Below, one piece after another: positions 1 through 5,332 of a stretch of DNA of 5,332 bases. How positions within the stretch are numbered: position 1 is the first letter of the stretch; each line of letters opens with the position of its first letter. Where the stretch lies: NCBI GenBank assembly GCA_937920255.1, contig CALDSL010000115.1, positions 1-5,332 on the forward strand, in the 5' to 3' direction. The position numbers and the translations under genes were made by a program. The notes beneath the pieces are model-generated. The model ran no database searches and had not been told where the DNA came from. It was given only the letters and a program-made list of their open reading frames with translations. This stretch comes from an uncultured Anaerolineaceae bacterium (GTDB lineage: Bacteria > Chloroflexota > Anaerolineae > Anaerolineales > Anaerolineaceae).

Positions 1-2027
1 GGCATCCCCAGCCACAGCGTGCTGAACAGCAGCACGGCGTAATCCAGCCGCAGCAGGGTCAGCGCGGCGCCGGCGGCCAGCCAGGCCCAACGCCGGTGCT
101 GGACGGCCAGCAGGATCGCCAGGCTGTAGAGCAGCACCGCCAGCGGTTCGATCAGCCCAAAGCGGAGGTAGAACACGAAGAAGGACGGCCCGGTGACCAG
201 CGCCAGCCACAGGCCAGCCGCGCCCCAGCGCAGCCCGTACGCAATCCCGCGCTCGCCCAGAATCTTGGAAAGCGTCACGGCGGTCAGCAGGGCGCACCAG
301 GCGTTGAGGAAGAACTGCGCCGCGGGCGACTGCCCAAACATCACGTGCAGCCCGCCGGTGATGTAGGGGTACAGGAATTTGTAGATCAGCGGCGGGCGGT
401 TGAACTGCAACGGGTCGCCCGAAGTGAAAATATAGCGCGCGATCACCTGGTAGCGGAAGTTGTCTTCGCCGTCGGGGAACAGCTCAATCTCGCGCAGGTC
501 GCCCAGGTCGAGCCGCAGCAGCAGAACAAGCAGCACCAGCCCCACGCCGGCCAGTAGCGCGCGGCTCAGCCGCAGCCCGTCCGAGAAGCCGCCCAAAAAA
601 CGCGCGGCCAGCAGCGCCAGCGCGGCGGGCAGGATGAACCCCTCCACCTGCGCGGGAGTGAAGTAGGCCGCGCCCCAAAACGCGCCCAGCGCCCAGGCGG
701 CCAGGAACAGGTCCATCGCGGCGATGCGCCCGGCGCGATATTTGCTCCGCAGCGCCCATGCCAGCCCGAACACGGCAGCCAGCAGTAGCAGTGCGTCCGC
801 CAGCCAAGCCAGGGCGCGCGCCGCTACCAGCGCGCCTTGCGGCGGCGCCGACTGCCACGCCTGGTCAGTGCTGAACGGGGAAATGGTCGTCCCATCCGGG
901 CGGGCGATGAGCGGGATGAGCTGGTGGTCGCTTTCGCCGGCGTAGATAAATAAGCCTTCCACAGTCACGGCAACATGCGCATAGGTGGCGCTTGGGTCAA
1001 CGGCCGGCGGACTTTCGCCCGGGCGCAACACCAGACCCGGCTCGGCGCGGCCATCCGGCAGGGTCAGGGAGATGCTGGCCTCCTGCTCGCCGGCCACCTG
1101 GAACACCAGACGCTCGCCGGGCTGCAGCGTCACCGCGCCGCGCGCTTCCAGCGCGAACCAGCGCTGCCCGAAGTCGTAATCGTCGGTGATGAACCACTCC
1201 AGCGGGAACTGGCGCGTGTGCTCGTAGGGCTGGGTCATCACCACCGACTGCCATGGCCAGATGGTGCTCTCGTAGGTTCTCTGCCACTGGCGTGCTTCCA
1301 ATTTTTCCGGGCTGGTATAGATGCGCACGCCAAAGCCGGGTTCCGGCAGCAGCAGCGTGCCGCCGATCTGCGCGCCCAGTGCCGTCAGCGCCAGCGCGGC
1401 CATCCACCCGCGGCCAAAGGCGCGCCAGCTCAACAGCAGCGCGGCAGGCAGCACCAGTGCGACCAGGATGAACTCCAGCGGGCGGTCCCACGGCAGCCCG
1501 TCGACCGGCGCGGATGCGATCCCCGGCAGGGCCGCCGCCCCCAGCAGCGCCAGCGCCGAGATCACCGCCAGCGGGCGCGAGGCGCGCGAAGGCTGCGCCG
1601 TGGTGGTATGGCGCGGCGGGAAAAACCAATAGAACTCGAGCAGCGCGAGTTGTGCAAACCCCAGCAGCGGGGCCAGCCGCAGCGCGCTGGCCGGGGAGAG
1701 GTCCAGCGCCAGCAGCGCGGCGAACAGCAGCAGGTTGGCGCCAACCGGCAGCAGCCCGGCGCGCGCCAGCCAACCCACCAGCCGCGCCTGCCCCTCGGCG
1801 GAGCGGCGCAGGCGCAGCCCCAGGCCGGTAAGCAGCAGCGCTCCCAGCAGCAGCCCGGCGATCATCACCCAGCGCGAAAGCGAGCGCCCCAGCAGTAGCG
1901 CGTTTTTGGGGTCGGCCGGAATGAGGAACGTGCCCAGCGCCGCGACCGCGGCTTCGGCGGCCAGCAGGAGTAAAAAGGCGGCGGGCGAAACCTTGCCGCG
2001 CAGCGGAAATGAGGTGTGGGTTTGCAT
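1..2027 (-). CDS. polytopic membrane protein, putative GT-C-type glycosyltransferase (3' end beyond window)
   Basis: An uninterrupted frame runs from the ATG at 2027 off the left edge, giving 675 codons with no stop. An in-frame TAG at 2046-2048 fixes the 5' limit, and the next in-frame ATG is Met55. About seven hydrophobic segments fill residues 14-227. A hydrophilic, probably extracytoplasmic domain follows (about 228-397, with ITDDYDFGQRWF at 280-291). More membrane segments start at about 399, 439, 461, 492, 563, 596 and 652. Between two of them lies an acidic loop, FPDGEDNFRYQ (517-527), followed by NRPPLIYKFLYPYI (543-556) and FGLIEPLA (623-630). An acidic first loop, a PPL motif and an xEPLA segment resemble GT-C enzymes that move sugars from lipid carriers. 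This assignment is inference, and donor and acceptor are unknown. It could also be an uncharacterised integral membrane protein. No convincing ribosome binding site precedes it. Confidence 0.82.
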   Translation of the reverse strand, partial: MQTHTSFPLRGKVSPAAFLLLLAAEAAVAALGTFLIPADPKNALLLGRSLSRWVMIAGLLLGALLLTGLGLRLRRSAEGQARLVGWLARAGLLPVGANLLLFAALLALDLSPASALRLAPLLGFAQLALLEFYWFFPPRHTTTAQPSRASRPLAVISALALLGAAALPGIASAPVDGLPWDRPLEFILVALVLPAALLLSWRAFGRGWMAALALTALGAQIGGTLLLPEPGFGVRIYTSPEKLEARQWQRTYESTIWPWQSVVMTQPYEHTRQFPLEWFITDDYDFGQRWFALEARGAVTLQPGERLVFQVAGEQEASISLTLPDGRAEPGLVLRPGESPPAVDPSATYAHVAVTVEGLFIYAGESDHQLIPLIARPDGTTISPFSTDQAWQSAPPQGALVAARALAWLADALLLLAAVFGLAWALRSKYRAGRIAAMDLFLAAWALGAFWGAAYFTPAQVEGFILPAALALLAARFLGGFSDGLRLSRALLAGVGLVLLVLLLRLDLGDLREIELFPDGEDNFRYQVIARYIFTSGDPLQFNRPPLIYKFLYPYITGGLHVMFGQSPAAQFFLNAWCALLTAVTLSKILGERGIAYGLRWGAAGLWLALVTGPSFFVFYLRFGLIEPLAVLLYSLAILLAVQHRRWAWLAAGAALTLLRLDYAVLLFSTLWLGM

Positions 2028-2036
2028 GCGAATGGG

Positions 2037-2055
2037 TTGCCGGTCCTACCGGCAA
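2037..2055. other. perfect 8-bp inverted repeat (hairpin) in the thyX-membrane protein gap
   Basis: TTGCCGGT and ACCGGCAA pair perfectly around a 3-base loop (CCT on the plus strand, AGG on the minus strand). It lies 9 bases before the membrane protein start and touches the candidate -10 box. No T-run follows it on the minus strand, so it is not a classical intrinsic terminator for thyX. It could be an inter-cistronic RNA hairpin or a binding site for a dimeric regulator next to the promoter. Confidence 0.5.
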
Positions 2056-2082
2056 TTATAGCCGATGCGCGCTTATGGTCAG
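2055..2082 (-). promoter_or_regulatory. candidate housekeeping-sigma promoter for the membrane protein gene
   Basis: The minus strand reads TATAAT, a perfect -10 hexamer, at 2060-2055. CTGACC, a 4 of 6 match to the -35 box, lies at 2082-2077, with a 16-base spacer. The -35 overlaps the thyX stop codon. A start site about 7 bases below the -10 would fall near 2047-2049, leaving a leader of roughly 20 bases. A perfect -10 is uncommon by chance in DNA this GC-rich, but the -35 is only fair, and the call rests on sequence alone. Confidence 0.4.
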
Positions 2083-3500
2083 GCGGTTTGGGTGAAGCAG
2101 GCTTGCTCCACCTGCTGCCAGGTCTCCCCGCTGTGGGGGTCCAGGTACTGGCCAAACAATGGGTAAGCCGCGGCCAGTTCTTCGGCCATGCGCCCGGCCA
2201 CGCGCCGCACCGAAAAATGCGCGTTGGGAGCGCTGCGCAGGCGGATGAAGTGCAGCGCGGCGCGCAGGTTGAAGCTGAGCAGCACCCGCCGGTTGTACCC
2301 GTTGGGAACCACGTACGATGCGGCGTCCGGGTTGATCGTGGCGATGCGCTCGTAGGTCTCGCGCACGGCGTCCATCGCGGCGCGGTAGTCGCTCTCCAGC
2401 CCGGCGGCTGCCATGTGGCGCGGCACAGCGTAGCCCAGCCGCGCGGTCAGCGCCTGCGGGGTTTGGGTCATCATGCGGTGGCGTTTGACCTCAAAATACG
2501 CGCCCTGATCCATGACCACGTCCACCGTGCAGCGTGAATATTCCAGCTCGCGCAAGGGGATGTCGAACTTGCCCAGGCTGCCCAGCAGCGTGTGCGCCAG
2601 CGCCGCGCGCTCGTCGGGCAGCGCCGACTGCACCTGCGCCAGCGCCGCGGCATAATCCAGTCCGCCAAAGCGGTACAGCGCCGCAGCCAGGATGCTGTCT
2701 TCCGCGCCGCGGTCGCAGCCGGCCAGGGAGAACCAGTCCGCGCCCGAGGTGGGTGGCAGGCCGCCGGCGCGCATGGTCAGATCGCGCGCCGCGCCTTCCA
2801 GGTAGGGCAGCGCATCGGCGTACTTAACCAGCGTTGGCACCTCGCCGCGCGCTGTGCGCTTGACCTCCTCGCCGATGCTGCGCACCTCGTCCAACGGGTG
2901 GCTGAGCATCTTGGAGATGGCGTGCTCCAGCGCGCGCGCGTTGATGGTCATGCCCACATTAGCCAGCGAGGCCGCCGGCAGCAGGAAACGGCACACGTCC
3001 ACGTACTGCGAACGCAGCCGGCGCTCGTAAGCCGCGTCGCTCTCGCCGTCCTGGCGCGGGGTTTCCGTGGCCACGGCGTCGCGCACCAGCGGCAGCGCGC
3101 GCAGGTAGGTATCGAACAGCAGCGAAAGCGTGTCGGCAAACGGGCGCTCGAGTGCGCTCCCGGCCAGTTCGGCGGGCAGGTAATAGTTCTCGCGGTCCCA
3201 CTTCTGGTAGCGCGTCGATTTTTCGGTATAGGACGCCAGCCGGTTCGATTCGAGCGTTTCCACCGCCAGCCGCGAGACGTTCTCGAGCGCGATGTGCAGC
3301 ACGGCGTGTTCGGCCACGGAAGCGTGACCGTACCCCACCACCCACTTTTCGTGGAATTCGGCCGACTTTTCATCGGTCAGCTCGGCGGCGATCTCGCGGA
3401 ACGACTGCGGCGAGCGGGCTGTCTTGGCAAACGTGACCGCGATGGTCTCAGGGTTCAGTTTTTGGGGGTCGAGCAGGTAAATCTGGCGCTCAGGCGGCAT
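2079..3500 (-). CDS. thyX: long two-domain FAD-dependent thymidylate synthase (ThyX-like)
   Basis: ThyX enzymes methylate dUMP to dTMP using methylenetetrahydrofolate, FAD and NADPH. The usual subunit is about 220-250 residues; this one is 473 and reads as two diverged copies. The N-half has GHASVAEH (58-65, the GHxSxxEH box), SNRLASYTEKSTRY (85-98, RHRx7S with RHR changed to SNR but Ser95 kept) and TINARAL (185-191); the later Leu-Arg motif is lost. The C-half has RHR at 340-342 with Ala350 where the serine should be, SFNLRAAL (409-416) and IRLRSAPNAH (419-428), but no GHxSxxEH box. The start at 3500 is chosen because GAGGTG sits 7 bases upstream and the protein then begins at a sensible IYLLDP. 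The open frame runs on to 3854, but that extension lies inside ribF. The family is clear. Actual thymidylate synthase activity is inferred and uncertain, given the split motifs. Confidence 0.86.
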   Translation of the reverse strand: MPPERQIYLLDPQKLNPETIAVTFAKTARSPQSFREIAAELTDEKSAEFHEKWVVGYGHASVAEHAVLHIALENVSRLAVETLESNRLASYTEKSTRYQKWDRENYYLPAELAGSALERPFADTLSLLFDTYLRALPLVRDAVATETPRQDGESDAAYERRLRSQYVDVCRFLLPAASLANVGMTINARALEHAISKMLSHPLDEVRSIGEEVKRTARGEVPTLVKYADALPYLEGAARDLTMRAGGLPPTSGADWFSLAGCDRGAEDSILAAALYRFGGLDYAAALAQVQSALPDERAALAHTLLGSLGKFDIPLRELEYSRCTVDVVMDQGAYFEVKRHRMMTQTPQALTARLGYAVPRHMAAAGLESDYRAAMDAVRETYERIATINPDAASYVVPNGYNRRVLLSFNLRAALHFIRLRSAPNAHFSVRRVAGRMAEELAAAYPLFGQYLDPHSGETWQQVEQACFTQTA

Positions 3501-4419
3501 GCTCCAGCACCTCGCGTGTCCGGGCAATATCCTGATGGATCTGGTCCAGCAGGGCCTGAATCGACGGGAAGCGCTGCTCGCGGCGCAGGTATTCGATAAA
3601 CTCGAGCTGCAGCTTCTGGCCGTACAGGTCGCGGTCAAAATCCAGCAGGTGGGTTTCGATGCGGGCAAACACCGGCTCGTTTTCAAACGTGGGCCGCACG
3701 CCGATGTTGGTGACCGCCGCGTGGCGTACGCCGTCGACCAGCGCCCAGGATGCGTACACACCCACCGCGGGCACAACGCGCTCCTGCCACACCGACAGGT
3801 TGGCGGTGGGGATGCCCAGCCCGTGGCCGCGCCCATCGCCGCGCACGATTTCACCGCTCAGCGCGTAGGGGCGGCCGAGCAACTCGGTCACTTCGCTCAC
3901 GTTGCCGCGGTTGAGCAGCGCGCGGATACGGCTGGACGACACCGGTTCGCCGCCGATTTCATACGGCTCGGTCAGTTCCAGGGCATAGCCCAACTGTTCG
4001 CCCAACTCGCGCAGCCGCCCGGTGTTGCCTTCGCGACCACGCCCCAGGGCGAAATCGTAACCAACAAACAGCCGCTGCAGGCCGAGGTGCGCGCTGAGCC
4101 AGCGCATAAATTCTTCAGCGGTCAGCGCCGCCATCTGCCGGTCAAACCGCAGGGTGACGACTACGTCCACCCCCAGCGCGTCCAGCAGCGCGGCGCGTTC
4201 TTCGGGCGTGGTCAGAAAGAACGGCCCGTTGGAACCACGCAGCACCACCGAAGGGTGGGGGAAAAAGGTGACCACCACCGCCGGAACGCCGGCCTGGTGC
4301 GCCCCATCCACCAGCCGCCGAATCACCGCCTGGTGGCCGCGGTGCACGCCGTCGAACGATCCGATGGTCGCCCAGGCGTGATCCAGGTACAGATCGTCCA
4401 GCGCGGTGAGGTGCTGCAT
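3490..4419 (-). CDS. ribF: bifunctional riboflavin kinase / FAD synthetase RibF
   Basis: RibF phosphorylates riboflavin to FMN and adenylylates FMN to FAD, supplying the cell's flavin cofactors. The 309 residues fit the family length. The N-terminal nucleotidyltransferase domain shows GSFDGVHRGH (20-29), FPHP (53-56), VGYDFALGRGREG (119-131) and SSSRIR (161-166). The C-terminal kinase domain shows GRGHGLGIPTANL with the PTAN Mg-ATP motif at 204-207, NIGVRPTF (238-245), and ETHLLDF (255-261), whose Glu255 aligns with the known catalytic base. Both activities therefore look intact. The start ATG at 4419 shares its A with the truB TGA. Only a weak TAAGG lies 13 bases upstream, so translation probably depends on ribosomes finishing truB. 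The 3' end overlaps the start of thyX by 11 bases, placing an FAD-using enzyme next in line. Confidence 0.96.
   Translation of the reverse strand: MQHLTALDDLYLDHAWATIGSFDGVHRGHQAVIRRLVDGAHQAGVPAVVVTFFPHPSVVLRGSNGPFFLTTPEERAALLDALGVDVVVTLRFDRQMAALTAEEFMRWLSAHLGLQRLFVGYDFALGRGREGNTGRLRELGEQLGYALELTEPYEIGGEPVSSSRIRALLNRGNVSEVTELLGRPYALSGEIVRGDGRGHGLGIPTANLSVWQERVVPAVGVYASWALVDGVRHAAVTNIGVRPTFENEPVFARIETHLLDFDRDLYGQKLQLEFIEYLRREQRFPSIQALLDQIHQDIARTREVLEHAA
3508..3513 (-). promoter_or_regulatory. ribosome binding site of thyX, inside ribF
   Basis: GAGGTG on the minus strand, 7 bases before the ATG at 3500, matches the complement of the 16S rRNA 3' end well. It lies within the last codons of ribF and decides the thyX start against the longer open frame that begins at 3854. 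It lets thyX be translated both by coupling to ribF and independently. Confidence 0.7.
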
Positions 4420-4421
4420 CA
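4417..4421 (-). promoter_or_regulatory. TGATG stop-start junction of truB and ribF
   Basis: The truB TGA (4421-4419) and ribF ATG (4419-4417) share one A. With only a weak, distant TAAGG at 4437-4433, reinitiation by ribosomes ending truB is the likely way ribF is translated, which would hold the two products in fixed proportion. Confidence 0.6.
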
Positions 4422-5330
4422 GGAGAAAAAGACCTTACGCGGCTGCCATTCGTTTGCCTCGGGCACCCATTCCAGCAGCGCCACCAGCTCGCCCTGCTCG
4501 CTGACACCGCGCGCCCAGGTGTTGTTCTCGGGCGGGTCGCCGGGAACACGGTGGCCATGTCGCACGGCCTCCACCTGCTCGTGGGTCAACTCGAGCGCAG
4601 GCCAATCGGAGAGCGCGTCGGCGGCCGGGATCAGGTACTGGTACCAGGTGCCAAGCTCAAAGGCTTCGCGCAGCTTGCGCAGCGGCACGGCATCGCGCAG
4701 GGTGAAGCGCCCGCTTTTGGTGCGCCGCAGCCCCACCAGGTGCGCCCCGCAGCCCAGCACTTCGCCCAGGTCGTGCGCCAGCGAGCGCACGTAGGTTCCC
4801 GACGAGCAGTACACGTCGATGACCGCCTCGGGCGGGGCCCACTCCAGCAGCTCCAGGTTATAGACCTTGATCCTGCGCGGCTGCAGTTCCACTTCTTCGC
4901 CCTCGCGCGCCATTTCATACGCCTTGCGGCCTTTCACTTTCACAGCGGAGTAGGGCGGGGGAACCTGCTCGATCTCACCAATAAATTGTTGGAGCGCGTT
5001 TTCGAACTGCTCTTCAGTCACGTTCACTGGGGCGGAACTGGTTACGCGGCCTTCGGCGTCGTAGGTGTCAGTGGTGGCGCCCAGGCGAACCACGGCCTGG
5101 TAGCGCTTGTCGGAGGCGGAAACGTACTCGCTCAGCCGCACCGCCGGCCCGATCAGGATGACCAGCACCCCCGAGGCGCGCGGGTCCAGCGTGCCGGTAT
5201 GCCCGGCGCGCCGGATATTGGTTCCCTTGCGGACAATTTGAACAACGTCATGCGATGTGAGGCCAACCGGCTTATCTACGACAAGCACTCCGGAAATGGC
5301 GTTCTTGATATCAAAATTACTGTCATCCAT
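4419..5330 (-). CDS. truB: tRNA pseudouridine(55) synthase TruB
   Basis: TruB isomerises uridine 55 of the tRNA T-loop to pseudouridine in the cytoplasm. The 303-residue product is normal in length. It shows the family landmarks in order: GVLVVDKPVGLTSHDVV (residues 14-30), the catalytic box GHTGTLDPRASGVL with nucleophile Asp49 (43-56), KRYQA with Tyr77 (75-79), PPYSAVKVKGRKAYEMAR (125-142), SSGTYVRSLAHDLG (176-189) and LRRTKSGRF (201-209). The last 60 or so residues are the variable C-terminal region, PUA-like in many homologues. The first 12 residues extend beyond the usual start just before GVLVVDKP. Only two bases lie upstream in the window, so neither the ATG at 5330 nor its ribosome binding site can be confirmed. 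The stop overlaps the ribF start by one base, which implies one transcript. The rbfA that commonly precedes truB would lie outside the window. Confidence 0.95.
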   Translation of the reverse strand: MDDSNFDIKNAISGVLVVDKPVGLTSHDVVQIVRKGTNIRRAGHTGTLDPRASGVLVILIGPAVRLSEYVSASDKRYQAVVRLGATTDTYDAEGRVTSSAPVNVTEEQFENALQQFIGEIEQVPPPYSAVKVKGRKAYEMAREGEEVELQPRRIKVYNLELLEWAPPEAVIDVYCSSGTYVRSLAHDLGEVLGCGAHLVGLRRTKSGRFTLRDAVPLRKLREAFELGTWYQYLIPAADALSDWPALELTHEQVEAVRHGHRVPGDPPENNTWARGVSEQGELVALLEWVPEANEWQPRKVFFS

Positions 5331-5332
5331 GG

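Noticed and set aside
975..1898. 307-codon plus-strand open frame, very rich in Gln and Arg
   Set aside because: Antisense to the membrane protein gene. The Gln runs are simply the complement of CTG leucine codons.
1..2000. CAG/CTG trinucleotide repeats scattered through the left part
   Set aside because: The runs are short, irregular and in frame as Leu or Ala codons of membrane segments, so they reflect codon bias, not a repeat element.
997..2055. 352-codon minus-strand open frame
   Set aside because: Overlaps the membrane protein in another frame. Its Ala/Gly/Arg-rich product lacks structure, while the frame starting at 2027 gives well-formed membrane segments and stays open to base 1.
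2037..2055. Intrinsic terminator after thyX
   Set aside because: The stem is GC-rich, but the RNA continues with CCCAUUCGC rather than a U-tract on the minus strand.
2592..3599. 335-codon open frame on the plus strand
   Set aside because: Antisense shadow of thyX with low-complexity Arg/Gln/Ala composition and no motif.
3501..3854. Upstream extension of the thyX frame to 3854
   Set aside because: It overlaps ribF coding sequence out of frame, is unlike any ThyX N-terminus, and a good ribosome binding site points to the ATG at 3500.
4422..4432. T-run near the end of truB as a slippage or frameshift site
   Set aside because: The run is only five T on the minus strand, and both flanking frames are complete and end normally.
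3499..4794. 431-codon open frame on the plus strand
   Set aside because: It lies exactly antisense to ribF and part of truB, both of which carry full family motifs. Its translation is rich in Gln, His, Arg and Ala with no recognisable domain, as expected from the complement of GC-rich codons.

Overview
The window is GC-rich and read entirely from the minus strand. Going down the page from its right edge, it carries truB (5330 to 4419), ribF (4419 to 3490), a two-domain thyX-type gene (3500 to 2079) and the first 675 codons of a large polytopic membrane protein (2027 to beyond base 1). Coding density is nearly total. The only intergenic stretch is the 51 bases between thyX and the membrane protein. 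No RNA gene, insertion sequence, CRISPR array or phage gene was seen. Heavy CTG use for leucine, the long double-domain ThyX and the GT-C-like membrane protein are what I would expect from a Chloroflexota genome (Anaerolineae-like). That placement is inference from remembered family trends, not a search.

Right part (3490-5330): truB and ribF make a standard bacterial pair, usually found behind nusA-infB-rbfA. TruB makes pseudouridine 55 in tRNA. RibF turns riboflavin into FMN and then FAD. The stop of truB and the start of ribF share one base (TGATG), so they are probably translationally coupled.

Middle (2079-3500): the thyX gene starts inside the end of ribF, with an 11-base overlap. Its 473-residue product is about twice the usual ThyX length and reads as two diverged ThyX-like halves. 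The N-terminal half keeps the GHxSxxEH box and the serine end of the RHRx7S signature, but reads SNR instead of RHR. The C-terminal half keeps RHR and the later arginines, but has alanine in the serine position and no GHxSxxEH box. The two halves therefore look complementary, and this is the most interesting point in the window. Because ThyX needs FAD, its position directly behind the FAD synthetase is also functionally suggestive.

Left part (1-2078): a short gap holds a perfect TATAAT on the minus strand and an 8-bp perfect hairpin, followed by a gene open to the left edge. Its product has about seven N-terminal membrane segments, a soluble domain of roughly 170 residues, more membrane segments, and an acidic loop motif with PPL and FGLxEPL patterns that resemble GT-C glycosyltransferases. 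This gene has no stop in the window, so it is easily missed, but it is one of the longest real reading frames here.
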